In this document: piece after piece, positions 26,164 through 34,743 of the stretch
How positions within the stretch are numbered: position 1 is the stretch's first letter
Layout of the letters: each line of letters opens with the position of its first letter
NCBI RefSeq assembly: GCF_000732535.1
Contig: NZ_APNK01000002.1
Location: forward strand, 124,001-188,000
From: Salinisphaera hydrothermalis C41B8
GTDB lineage: Bacteria; Pseudomonadota; Gammaproteobacteria; Nevskiales; Salinisphaeraceae
Reading direction: 5' to 3'
Length of the DNA stretch: 64,000 nt
Translations under genes and position numbers: made by a program
Notes under the pieces: model-generated
Database searches by the model: none
Seen by the model: only the letters and a program-made list of their open reading frames with translations
Told to the model about the DNA's origin: nothing

Positions 26164-29126
26164 TCGCGAGGCGTCCGAAGCGGTCGGAATCTGCCACGCT
26201 CGACCCGTTTATCCTGCTGCCAGATATAGTCTCCGGTCAGATTGATGTGCTCCCAGCCCAACGGTGACAGGTGCGACAGCAGCGTGTCGTCGATTTCTTG
26301 CCCGGATTCGCGCAGTGCTTCAACGGCTCGCTCTATATAGACCGTGTTCCAGAGAATGATGGCGCTCACCACGAGATTGAGTCCGCTGGCGCGGTAGCGC
26401 TGGTTTTCGTAGCTGCGATCGCGAATTTCACCCAGGCGATTCAAGAAGACGGCGCGGGCCAATGCGTTCTTGGCCTCGCCCTTATTCAAACCCACCTGCA
26501 CGCGACGGCGCAGCTCGACGTTTTGCATCCAGTCGAGTGCGAACAAGGTGCGCTCGATGCGGCCCAGCTCGCGCAATGCCACAGCTAGCCCGTTCTGGCG
26601 CGGATAGCTGCCGAGTTTTCGGAGCATCAAAGATGCCGTTACCGTGCCTTGCTTTATCGACGCGGCCAGGCGCAGGATCTCGTCCCAATGTGTTCGGATG
26701 TGTTTGACGTTAACGCGTCCGCCGATCATGCCCGCGAGCGTTGGATATTGCTTGGCGTCGCCGTGAATATACAGCCGCCGGTCGGCCAGATCGCGAATAC
26801 GCGGCGCGAAGCGATATCCAAGCAACTGCATCAACGCAAACACATGGTCGGTAAAGCCGGCCGTGTCCGTATAGTGCTCTTCGATTCGCAGGTCCGACTC
26901 GTGATACAGCAGGCCGTCCAATACATGGGTGGCATCCCGCACCGTGGCATTGATGACCTTGGTATGGAACGGCGCGTACTGATCGGAGATATGCGTGTAG
27001 AACTGCACGCCCGGCTCCTGGCCATACTTCAGGTTCACATGACCAGCAAACTGACCTCGGCCACCGGCTTTGAAATTCTGGCCGTCCGAGGATGACGTGG
27101 TGCCTTCGCCCCAGTAGACCGCGAACGGCTGGCGGAACTGGGCGTTGACCAGCTCGGCCAGCCCCGCTGAATAGGTCTCATCGCGGATGTGCCAGGCCTG
27201 GAGCCAAGTCAACTTGGCGTAGGTGGTGCCGGGACAAGATTCAGCCATCTTGGACAGGCCCAGGTTGATCGCATCGGCCAGAATCGTGGTGAGTAGTAGT
27301 TGCCGATCGCTCGCGATCGCGGTGCTTTTGAGATGCTTAAAGTGCTGCGTAAAGCCGGTCCAGTCATCGACTTCCAGCAGGAGTTCGGTGATCTTGAGGC
27401 GTGGCAACCGGCTATAGACCTGCTGCATCAACGCATCGACACTGTCGGGTACGGCGTTATCCAGCGGCGTGATTTTGAGGCGACCGGCGGACGTAATACC
27501 CGCCTCCGGTAACGCATCGGCGGCCGCCAGGCGTTCAACGGTGGCAAGCTCGTGCTCCAAAAGCGCCAACCGCGATTCCAGATAAATATCGCAATCGGTT
27601 TCAACAGCCAACCCGAGATTCTGGTGCGCACGCTGATCGGCGAAGCGTGTCGGCGGCAGTAGATAGTCCTCAAAGTCCTTGAATTGGCGCGAGTCCTGAA
27701 CCCAGATATCGCCCGAGCGTAAAGCGTTCTTGAGCTCGGATAATACGCACAACTCATAGAAGCGACGATCGATCCCACCCGTTGTAAACACCAGGCTTTC
27801 CCAGCGCTTGCGTACGAAGCGGGTCGGCGCGACGTCCGGCACTTTCCGTGCTTGGCGCTGGTTCATGTCTTTCAACAATTCGATACCGGCGAGTAGATTA
27901 CGCGCCGCCGGCGCGGCCTTCATATCCAGTGCTTCCAATAACGCCGGCGTATAGCGTCGGAGGGAATTGAAGCCGCTACCGATCAAGGCGAGGTAGTCGA
28001 AATCTTCCGACTGCGCCAGTTTCTCCGCTTCGGCGATGCTGTCGCTGAACGCCTGCCATGGCATGATCGCCTCAATCGCGGCGAATGGGTCACTGCCGGC
28101 CTGTTTGGCATCGAGCAGAGCGCGCCCAACACGCGAGTACAGACGCACCTTATTATTGATGTCTTTGCCGGAGCGCTGGAATTGTTCCGCGTGCTTGCGC
28201 TTGGCCTTGTTAAACAGCGATCCTATGAAACGATCGTGCAGATCGATGATCTCGTCGATCAGCGTGGCGCGGGTGTCGAGGATGATCGCCACCAGCGTCG
28301 CATAGCGACGGGTCGGTTCCAGATCGCGCAAGTGCTGTGCGGTCATCTGCCCGCCTTCGCGGGCCAGTTTCAACAGACGGTTCTGGTGGATGGCGTGTTC
28401 CAGCCCGGCCGGGATGTCGAGATCGCGTACGGTCTGCAATCGTTCGAGGTGGATCAGAATATGTTTGGGTCTCGGCGGGCCAGGCGACTGGCGCAGCCAA
28501 ACCAGGACACTGCTCGACCTCTCCTTGCGAATCGCCAGAAGCTGCTCAAAGGCGCGGCGATGGTGATCCGTTAATGATTCGGTCAGCGCCTCATACACGA
28601 GCCGGGTACCGCGCGTGAGCGCTTCGCTGCACACGCGCTCAAGGACATCGAGCGGCGGCAGGATGATGCGTTGTTGTCGTAGCATCTCGACCAGCGCTTC
28701 AGCCAGAACGATGCCTCGGTCTGTTTGTTGAGCGAGATCAGCGATCGGATCAATGAGACGCCGATAATCGACGAGGCTGAACGGCGACAGGTTCAACCAC
28801 GCCCGCAATTCCGCCAAGTGCTCACGTCGTGTTTCAGGCCGCTGGGCATACTGCGACCAAATGTCGGGCTCGATATCCAACTGTTGGCCGATAAGGGTCA
28901 GCAAAGACGCAGGCGGTGCGGCATCGGTCGGCAGCGCGATGCCGGGATAGCGCAGGTAACACAATTGCACCGCGAAACCGAAACGATTGTGTTGGCCACG
29001 CCGCTGTCGGATCACCGACAGGTCGGGCTCGGAGAACGCGTAGTGTCGGATGAGTTCGTCGTCCGTCGCCGGGAAGGCGAGTAGGCTGGCGCGTTCGGCG
29101 GCAGTCAATAGGCGGCGACGGGGCAT
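26157..29126 (-). CDS. tnpA: Tn3-family transposase TnpA
   Basis: DDE transposase of 989 residues, the length of the Tn21/Tn501 enzymes. It starts with [19 protein letters not shown] (N-terminal DNA-binding region) and ends in the terminal repeat. Catalytic residues: first Asp in [12 protein letters not shown], second Asp in [10 protein letters not shown], and Glu in [14 protein letters not shown]. The frame is intact, so the enzyme should be functional. It follows tnpR by 2 bp in the same direction, the Tn21-type order. Confidence 0.97.
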   Translation of the reverse strand: MPRRRLLTAAERASLLAFPATDDELIRHYAFSEPDLSVIRQRRGQHNRFGFAVQLCYLRYPGIALPTDAAPPASLLTLIGQQLDIEPDIWSQYAQRPETRREHLAELRAWLNLSPFSLVDYRRLIDPIADLAQQTDRGIVLAEALVEMLRQQRIILPPLDVLERVCSEALTRGTRLVYEALTESLTDHHRRAFEQLLAIRKERSSSVLVWLRQSPGPPRPKHILIHLERLQTVRDLDIPAGLEHAIHQNRLLKLAREGGQMTAQHLRDLEPTRRYATLVAIILDTRATLIDEIIDLHDRFIGSLFNKAKRKHAEQFQRSGKDINNKVRLYSRVGRALLDAKQAGSDPFAAIEAIMPWQAFSDSIAEAEKLAQSEDFDYLALIGSGFNSLRRYTPALLEALDMKAAPAARNLLAGIELLKDMNQRQARKVPDVAPTRFVRKRWESLVFTTGGIDRRFYELCVLSELKNALRSGDIWVQDSRQFKDFEDYLLPPTRFADQRAHQNLGLAVETDCDIYLESRLALLEHELATVERLAAADALPEAGITSAGRLKITPLDNAVPDSVDALMQQVYSRLPRLKITELLLEVDDWTGFTQHFKHLKSTAIASDRQLLLTTILADAINLGLSKMAESCPGTTYAKLTWLQAWHIRDETYSAGLAELVNAQFRQPFAVYWGEGTTSSSDGQNFKAGGRGQFAGHVNLKYGQEPGVQFYTHISDQYAPFHTKVINATVRDATHVLDGLLYHESDLRIEEHYTDTAGFTDHVFALMQLLGYRFAPRIRDLADRRLYIHGDAKQYPTLAGMIGGRVNVKHIRTHWDEILRLAASIKQGTVTASLMLRKLGSYPRQNGLAVALRELGRIERTLFALDWMQNVELRRRVQVGLNKGEAKNALARAVFLNRLGEIRDRSYENQRYRASGLNLVVSAIILWNTVYIERAVEALRESGQEIDDTLLSHLSPLGWEHINLTGDYIWQQDKRVERGRFRPLRTPREA

Positions 29127-29128
29127 CG

Positions 29129-29689
29129 TCAGGCATCCGTCTTCAGGTATTGATAGAGCGTTTCACGACTGATACCAAAATCCCGAGCCAGCTTGGCTTT
29201 TTGCTCGCCATTCGCGACGCGCTGCCGAAGCTCAGCAATCCTGTTGGATGAGAGGGCTTTCTTGCGCCCCCGATACGCTCCACGCTTTTTAGCCAAGGCG
29301 ATGCCTTCGCGTTGACGCTCGCCAATCAACGCGCGCTCGAACTCGGCGAATGCACCCATGACGGACAGCATAAGATTGGCCATCGGCGACGCCTCGCCGG
29401 TGAAGGTCAGATTCTCTTTGACGAACTCGATGCATACGCCGCGTTCAGTCAGCGCATGGACCAGACGGCGTAAATCGTCGAGATTCCGGGCCAGGCGGTC
29501 CATGCTATGAACGACGACGGTATCGCCCTCCCGGACAAAAGCGATCAGCCGATCCAACTCGGGCCGGTGGGTATCCTTACCCGATGCCTTATCTGTGAAT
29601 ACCCGATCCACCGCAACCTGCTCAAGCTGGCGATCGGGATTCTGATCGAGGCTGCTAACTCGGATATAACCAATGCGGTGACCGTCCAA
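29129..29689 (-). CDS. tnpR: Tn3-family resolvase TnpR
   Basis: Serine recombinase that resolves cointegrates. From the TTG at 29689 it is 186 residues, the usual resolvase length, and this start has GGAAGG 4 bp upstream; a second TTG at 29749 would add 20 residues with no ribosome site. It begins [23 protein letters not shown] with the catalytic Ser in VSSLDQN, the MDRLARN motif, and a C-terminal helix-turn-helix ([18 protein letters not shown]). It ends 2 bp before tnpA. Confidence 0.92.
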   Translation of the reverse strand: MDGHRIGYIRVSSLDQNPDRQLEQVAVDRVFTDKASGKDTHRPELDRLIAFVREGDTVVVHSMDRLARNLDDLRRLVHALTERGVCIEFVKENLTFTGEASPMANLMLSVMGAFAEFERALIGERQREGIALAKKRGAYRGRKKALSSNRIAELRQRVANGEQKAKLARDFGISRETLYQYLKTDA

Positions 29690-29830
29690 AATGCCTTCCC
29701 GAGCCAAAGTGTCAGAATGAACTCTATGACCCTTGGTAACGTGCGTCAATGATTATTAAATTCGACCCTATTCTGACAGTTTTACAATCCGACCCCTGAC
29801 GTCCGGATAGGGTGTGCTTTACCTTGACGC
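29690..29830. other. Probable res (resolution) site
   Basis: The region just upstream of tnpR carries resolvase-like half-sites in opposite orientation: TGTCAGAAT (29710-29718) and ATTCTGACA (29770-29778), resembling the TGTC-rich half-sites of Tn3-type res. Three subsites are expected; I cannot delimit them. The remainder up to 29965 shows no gene. Confidence 0.45.
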
Positions 29831-29965
29831 ACTAGCGCAAGGTATTGCGTTCCCAGTAGTCGAGAGGCGTAGCGTTAGGTACGGATTCAAGCTCGGCCAA
29901 GTCCAAAATCCGGGCACAAAAGTTAGGTGTGCCCGGGTGATCGCTTATATAGTGCATTCTGCACA

Positions 29966-30601
29966 TTACTTGTTGGGCTGCTTGGTCATGCGCAGATAGG
30001 GCTTGAGTTCGTTCCAGCCGGCGGGGAAGAGTTTTTCGGCCTCCTCGTTGGACAGCGCGGGCGATACGATCACGTCGTCGCCGTCCTGCCAGTTCGCCGG
30101 CGTGGTCACCTTGTAATTGTCGGTCAGCTGCAGCGAGTCGATCACACGCAGGATCTCATCGAAGTTGCGCCCGGCGCTCTTCGGATAAGTCAGCGTCATG
30201 CGGATCTTCTTGTTCGGATCGATGATGAACACTGAGCGCACGGTGGACGTGTCCCCGGCGTTGGGGTGGATCATGCCGTAGAGTTCGGCGACCTTGCGAT
30301 CCGCATCACCGATAATCGGGAAATTCACGGCGCAGCCCTGGGTTTCCTCGATATCGCTCGACCAAAGCTTGTGATCCTCCACCGAGTCCACCGATACCAC
30401 GATGGCTTTAGTGTCGCGCTTGGCGAACTGTTCCTTGAGGCCGCCGACCGCGCCCAGCTCGGTGGTGCAGACCGGCGTGAAATCCGCCGGATGCGACATC
30501 AACATGCCCCAGCCGTCGCCGAGCCATTTGTGGAAATTGATCTGGCCTTCTGTAGTATCCGCCGTGAAGTCGGGGGCGGTATCGCCTAGACGTAAACTCA
30601 T
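29966..30601 (-). CDS. 1-Cys peroxiredoxin (Prx6/AhpC-TSA family)
   Basis: Thiol peroxidase of 211 residues. The active-site loop is HPADFTPVCTTELG with the peroxidatic Cys; the long C-terminal domain (DNYKVTTPANWQDGDDVIVSP) is typical of the Prx6 subfamily. It removes hydrogen or organic peroxides in the cytoplasm. First cargo gene after the transposition genes, on the same strand as the multicopper oxidase 93 bp upstream of it. Presence in a metal-resistance element is consistent with relief of copper-driven oxidative stress. That link is inference. Confidence 0.93.
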   Translation of the reverse strand: MSLRLGDTAPDFTADTTEGQINFHKWLGDGWGMLMSHPADFTPVCTTELGAVGGLKEQFAKRDTKAIVVSVDSVEDHKLWSSDIEETQGCAVNFPIIGDADRKVAELYGMIHPNAGDTSTVRSVFIIDPNKKIRMTLTYPKSAGRNFDEILRVIDSLQLTDNYKVTTPANWQDGDDVIVSPALSNEEAEKLFPAGWNELKPYLRMTKQPNK

Positions 30602-30694
30602 GATGTCACTCCTATGTTCTGAGATTGAAAATTCGATAATGACGACTCTGCTTGCGCGTCACATAACTACCTCCTGAGATAGCGATAAGTATCA

Positions 30695-32323
30695 TCAGGC
30701 ACGCACGCGGTAATACCGCATCATGCCGTTGTCCTCGTGCTCCATGTTGTGGCAGTGATACAAATAAAGCCCCTCGAAGTCGGCGAAGGTCAACGCGATG
30801 CGTACGCGTTCGCCCGGGAGGACGAGTACCGTGTCGTGTAGCCCGGAATCGACCAGTCCGGCCGCCAGACCGCTCCAGCCCCGGCCGCCGCCGATTTGCT
30901 CTCGCCCGACGACCGCAAACTGCAGCCCGTGCACGTGCATGGGATGCGGCATCATGGAGTCGTTGACAAACTCCCAGACCTCGGTGCTTCCCAAGTGCAC
31001 GATTTCGTCGTCGGCCACGGTGGCACCTTCGAATTGGCGGCCGTTGATGGCGAAGCCACGCATCATCACCATGCTCAGTTTGAACCGGCGTACCGGGGCG
31101 TCGCGCTCGACCGGCGGCGCCTGCAAATCCTCGGCGAGACGTTTGGGCAGTCGTTCGTTGCCGCGTTCGCGCCGCGTTACACGCAGGGGGAGTATGTCGA
31201 AGCGGGCGCCGGCTGGCAGTTCCGAGCCACCCATCATGTTTCCCATCCTGCCGCCCCTACGACTACCTCTCTTGCAACCGTCGCCCATGCCGTCACCCAT
31301 CATCCCGGCTTGGTAGCTGTCGCTGAGCAGGTGCAATTCATCGCCGGGCTCGTTGGCGGACAAATCCACCCACAGATCGATACGTTGGGCCGGCGCCAGG
31401 GTAACGAACGGGTATTGACGCGGCGCACCCAGCAGGCCGCCGTCGGTACCGAGCACGGTCATGGGGCGGCCGTCGCTCCACGCCAGTTTGTAGATACGCG
31501 AATTGGAGCCGTTGAGTATGCGTAGACGGTACGGTCGGGTGGCGACTTCGCGTGCCGTATCCGGTTGTCCGTTGACCAGGATGCGGTCGCCGAGGAAGCC
31601 GCGCATGCGGGTCATCATGGTGCCCATGCCGCTGTCGAGATAGGTCAACTCGTTGTCGCCGGCGAAACTGCGGTCCTGGATGACCAGGAACATTTCCCGC
31701 TCCCCGGCCGGCAGGCCGAGCGCGCGTTCAGCCTCGTCCTCGATGACCAGCGGCCCGGCCAGCCCGGCATAGGATTGAAAGCCGACTCGGCCACCATTAG
31801 GGCCGTGTGGATGCGGGTGGTACCAATACAGCCCAGCGCGATCGACGACATCGAAGGCGACAGTCATCGCCTCGCCGGGCTTGATCGGCAGCCGCGGCTG
31901 GCCATCCACATCCGACGGCACGTGCAGGCCGTGCCAATGCACGGTGGTGTCCTCCGGCAGGCCGTTCTCCAGCCGGGCGTGGAAACGCTGGCCGCGGCGC
32001 AGCCGGATCAACGGGCCGGTGTAGCTGCCGCCCACCGGGGTGATGGTATCCGCGGGACCGTTGCGCAGCTCGGCCGTATAGCGCCAGACCTCGCTGGGCG
32101 TCCCGGGGAGAATGGGCGCCGTGTGCGGCTGCGCACGCAGCCGGATGTCGACGTCGAACGGGCCGTTTTCGAGGCCGTAATGAGCCGCGCCATCGCGATT
32201 TGTACCTGCGACTGCTGTGTCGTGATACGCCGTCAATAGGGCTGTGGGCGCCAAAACGGTGATACCCGCGAGGCCGCCCACGGACCGCAACAGCATGCGG
32301 CGTTTCAGGTCGATCGTCGTCAT
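30695..32323 (-). CDS. Tat-exported multicopper oxidase (CueO/CopA type)
   Basis: A 542-residue periplasmic laccase-like oxidase, likely cuprous oxidase. The N-terminus has a Tat-type motif (KRRMLLRSVGG) before a hydrophobic stretch. Copper sites: HWHGLH, WYHPHPHG, HPMHVHGLQF and HCHNMEHEDNGMM. A Met/Gly/Lys-rich insert (about 335-360, GMGDGCKRGS then MGNMMGG) resembles the Met-rich copper-binding loop of CueO. In the transposon it should detoxify Cu(I) in the periplasm with the Met-rich peptide encoded just upstream. No MerR-type operator was found before it. Confidence 0.93.
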   Translation of the reverse strand: MTTIDLKRRMLLRSVGGLAGITVLAPTALLTAYHDTAVAGTNRDGAAHYGLENGPFDVDIRLRAQPHTAPILPGTPSEVWRYTAELRNGPADTITPVGGSYTGPLIRLRRGQRFHARLENGLPEDTTVHWHGLHVPSDVDGQPRLPIKPGEAMTVAFDVVDRAGLYWYHPHPHGPNGGRVGFQSYAGLAGPLVIEDEAERALGLPAGEREMFLVIQDRSFAGDNELTYLDSGMGTMMTRMRGFLGDRILVNGQPDTAREVATRPYRLRILNGSNSRIYKLAWSDGRPMTVLGTDGGLLGAPRQYPFVTLAPAQRIDLWVDLSANEPGDELHLLSDSYQAGMMGDGMGDGCKRGSRRGGRMGNMMGGSELPAGARFDILPLRVTRRERGNERLPKRLAEDLQAPPVERDAPVRRFKLSMVMMRGFAINGRQFEGATVADDEIVHLGSTEVWEFVNDSMMPHPMHVHGLQFAVVGREQIGGGRGWSGLAAGLVDSGLHDTVLVLPGERVRIALTFADFEGLYLYHCHNMEHEDNGMMRYYRVRA

Positions 32324-32398
32324 AGGAGATTCGCTCTTGAGCCGGGCTCGCTTTCAGTGATTCAGGGGAATGATGGGCCCATCGGATCCTGGAGTTGC

Positions 32399-32635
32399 TC
32401 AACTACGCAGGTATTTGATCAGCGCCACGATGGCTAGCACCAGCACGACAAGGACAAGGAGTACGAACAATAGCCAGGCGATCATCATCGGGCCGCCCAT
32501 CATCCCGCATTGCATCATCGATCCGTTCATCAGATCGCCGTCGCCCATGCGGCCCGGGCCGGTCTGACCCGCGGCAGGGGCGATCCCCACGAGGACGCCC
32601 AGCACGCTCAACAGCAATGCTACGAACAGTTTCAT
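32399..32635 (-). CDS. Small Met-rich membrane protein
   Basis: A 78-residue protein with a signal-like N-terminus (MKLFVALLLSVLGVLVGIAPAAGQ), a Met/Gly-rich centre (MGDGDLMNGSMMQCGMMGG) and one C-terminal membrane helix with a short basic tail. The Met and Cys cluster would face the periplasm and suits Cu(I) binding. A start four codons upstream (MENT) is equally possible. It lies 75 bp upstream of the multicopper oxidase on the same strand. Small proteins of this type accompany copper-resistance oxidases, but no named family is recognised. Confidence 0.75.
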   Translation of the reverse strand: MKLFVALLLSVLGVLVGIAPAAGQTGPGRMGDGDLMNGSMMQCGMMGGPMMIAWLLFVLLVLVVLVLAIVALIKYLRS

Positions 32636-32771
32636 GGTGTTTTCCATGCTTTTGGCCGGTAGGAATTTAGGTATCGTGCGGTACTTGTCGTTCAAAATTA
32701 CTCCAGCATGCCCGGCCAGCGGTGGGGATTCAGGCAGCCCGAGCCGGAACTCAACGATCCGGCCGATACGC

Positions 32772-33275
32772 TCACTCGCGGTATTGTGCATGTGCCCACA
32801 TCAGTAATGCAGCGCCGGTTGTGATCCAGACATCGGCCAGGTTGAATGCCGGCCAGTGGTACTGTGCGTAATGGAAATCGAGAAAGTCGACGACATGGCC
32901 GCGTAGCAGGCGATCCGTCAAGTTACCCAGCGCACCGCCTAAAATCGCACTGAGCGCGATCGCTTGACCTTGCGAAGTCACCCCGCGCCACAGCCAGCCC
33001 AGCAGCGAGGCTGATATAACAACGGCGACACCGATCAGGAATGCCCGCTGCCACCCACCGGCATCGGCCAGAAAGCTGAATGCGGCACCCGTATTGTGAC
33101 GGTGTGTCCAGCTAAAAAATTCTGTGACGGCTCTGCGCTCGCCATAGTCAACATAGGTGCTGGCCGCGTACTTGGCTGCTTGATCTACGAGCAGAAGCGC
33201 AAGAGACAACCCCAACCAACGCAGTTTGTCGGCCGGGCTAGCACTTTTCAGCGTGCCTATCGACCCCGTAGACAC
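32772..33275 (-). CDS. lspA: Lipoprotein signal peptidase LspA, transposon copy
   Basis: Inner-membrane aspartic peptidase (signal peptidase II), 167 residues, four membrane helices. The two catalytic aspartates lie in GNLTDRLLRGHVVDFLDFH and FNLADVWITTG. In the second block a Val replaces the usual Ser after Asp. Transposon-borne lspA is known in lead/cadmium operons (pbrC type). It is the last gene of an apparent operon with the two CDF transporters and lies 42 bp after the first. A chromosomal copy is expected elsewhere. Confidence 0.93.
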   Translation of the reverse strand: MSTGSIGTLKSASPADKLRWLGLSLALLLVDQAAKYAASTYVDYGERRAVTEFFSWTHRHNTGAAFSFLADAGGWQRAFLIGVAVVISASLLGWLWRGVTSQGQAIALSAILGGALGNLTDRLLRGHVVDFLDFHYAQYHWPAFNLADVWITTGAALLMWAHAQYRE

Positions 33276-33317
33276 GAACTGTGCCTCCTGCCCGAATCGC
33301 GCTTAAATATCGTCACG

Positions 33318-33947
33318 TCAAAGTGCTTCTGAGGGCGATGATGCCTGAAGTTCGTCTCGCGTTTGGCGCGCGTCCTTCAGGATGCGGACACCGCCGCGTA
33401 GGACGATAAAACCAACGACCAGACCGATAATGAGATCGGGGTAACGCGTGTCGAAGTAATAGACAAGCGCGCCGCCGATGATGACGCCGACATTGGCGAT
33501 CACATCGTTGGCCGAAAATATCCAGCTCGCGCGCATATGCACATCGCCTTGTCGGTGGCGTGCGATGATAAGCAAACAGGCCGTATTGGCGACGAGTGCA
33601 GCCACGCCCATCAGCACCATGTAGCTGGGCTCGGGATTGCTGCCCATCAGGGTTCGCCGAACCACCTCACCCACGGCGAACAACGCGAGCAATATTTGCA
33701 CGACGCCGCCAATGGAAGCGGCGCGCGCCTTGTGCTGAGCGGCGCGTCCGACCGCATACAGCCCGGCAGAATAAACCGCCGCATCGGCGAAGTTGTCGAG
33801 TGAATCGGCGATCAGTGCGGTCGAGCCGCCCAGCAAACCAATCGCGAATTCAGCCAGAAACATGACGCCGTTGATCGCCAACAGCCAGTAGAGCGCCTTT
33901 TGTTGAGCCTGGTCTTTGGCCTCGAATTCACAGCCGCAATCGGCCAT
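33318..33947 (-). CDS. Cation diffusion facilitator, copy 1
   Basis: A 209-residue short CDF-like metal exporter with five to six membrane helices and no C-terminal cytoplasmic domain. The transport-site motif is ALIADSLDNFADAAVY, with a second one ANDVIANVGVIIGG. The N-terminus MADCGCEFEA carries a Cys-Gly-Cys pair shared with its neighbour and is a probable metal-binding tail. Metal unknown (Zn, Cd, Co or Pb are candidates). It follows the paralogue by 59 bp and precedes lspA. Confidence 0.9.
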   Translation of the reverse strand: MADCGCEFEAKDQAQQKALYWLLAINGVMFLAEFAIGLLGGSTALIADSLDNFADAAVYSAGLYAVGRAAQHKARAASIGGVVQILLALFAVGEVVRRTLMGSNPEPSYMVLMGVAALVANTACLLIIARHRQGDVHMRASWIFSANDVIANVGVIIGGALVYYFDTRYPDLIIGLVVGFIVLRGGVRILKDARQTRDELQASSPSEAL

Positions 33948-34006
33948 CGCGTGTTACCCCAATGGTATGAACGGACCTTCCAATCAATGGGAGGATCGAA
34001 CGTTTC

Positions 34007-34645
34007 TTATTGCGACGGAGACTGATGCGCTGTCTGGTCGCCAAGCGTATTTTTTCGTTCCTCGCGTGCCTCGCGCACGATGCCGATCGCCTCCTTGATA
34101 ATATAGAGACCCAGTGCGGTGCCAATGACCAGATCAGGCGCGGCATTGTTCAGAACCAGCACCAGCACGCCGGACAGGATCACCGCCACATTGGCGATTA
34201 CATCGACCCGGGTGAATAGCCAGGTCGCCCGCAGATGCACCTCGCTCTGGCGAAAACGCCCCAGCAACCGGAGAACGATGGTGTTGACGGCGAGCGACAC
34301 AAAAGCGATCCCGATCATCCAAGAGCCCTCGGGTTCGCTGCCCATGACCGCACGCCATACGACGCCGGCCAGCACGGCTAAACCCAGCAGCAATAGTATC
34401 GACCCGCTCAATTGACCCGCAGAGGCCTTGAAGCGTGCACTGCGTGTCATGGCGACCAAGCCGATCGCATAGGCGCTGGCGTCCGCCAGCATATCCAACG
34501 AATCGGCGACCAGCCCCATAGACTGGGCGATAAGGCCGGCCGTGATGCCGACCACGAACATCGTGGCGTTGAGCGCCAGGGCGATCCGTAGAATTCGGCG
34601 CTCGTCCTCGTTGCTCGCTTCGACGTGACAGCCGCAATCGCTCAT
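34007..34645 (-). CDS. Cation diffusion facilitator, copy 2
   Basis: A 212-residue paralogue of the next gene, with the same MSDCGCHVEA start and ADSLDMLADASAYAIG transport motif. The ATG at 34645 has AAGAGGAC directly upstream; a start seven codons earlier is less likely. It is first in the CDF-CDF-lspA operon, whose MerR-type promoter lies 64 bp upstream. Similar tails and length suggest a local duplication, and the two may form a heterodimer. Metal specificity cannot be read from sequence. Confidence 0.9.
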   Translation of the reverse strand: MSDCGCHVEASNEDERRILRIALALNATMFVVGITAGLIAQSMGLVADSLDMLADASAYAIGLVAMTRSARFKASAGQLSGSILLLLGLAVLAGVVWRAVMGSEPEGSWMIGIAFVSLAVNTIVLRLLGRFRQSEVHLRATWLFTRVDVIANVAVILSGVLVLVLNNAAPDLVIGTALGLYIIKEAIGIVREAREERKNTLGDQTAHQSPSQ

Positions 34646-34708
34646 TTCATGTCCTCTTCTTCGCAAACATCGGCGCAGTCGAGTATCGACTGTGATTTCT
34701 GTATCATG

Positions 34709-34739
34709 ATCCTAGAACCTCTAGCCACTAGAGGGTCAA
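34709..34739 (-). promoter_or_regulatory. MerR-type promoter/operator of the CDF-CDF-lspA operon
   Basis: On the - strand: -35 TTGACC (34734-34739), a 19-bp spacer, -10 TAGGAT (34709-34714). The dyad CCTCTAG-TGG-CTAGAGG fills the spacer. Overlong 19-20-bp spacers with a central dyad are the hallmark of MerR-family activation. Confidence 0.85.
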
Positions 34740-34743
34740 GCGA

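Noticed and set aside
24897-26267. 456-codon frame opposite parA and the split sirtuin
   Set aside because: It runs through the transposon boundary and ignores three recognisable genes or fragments, so it is fortuitous.
29760-29800. A second Tn3-type transposon end (GGGGTC-like) near the resolvase
   Set aside because: Only six bases match the terminal repeat; the inverted TGTCAGAAT pair fits a res site better.
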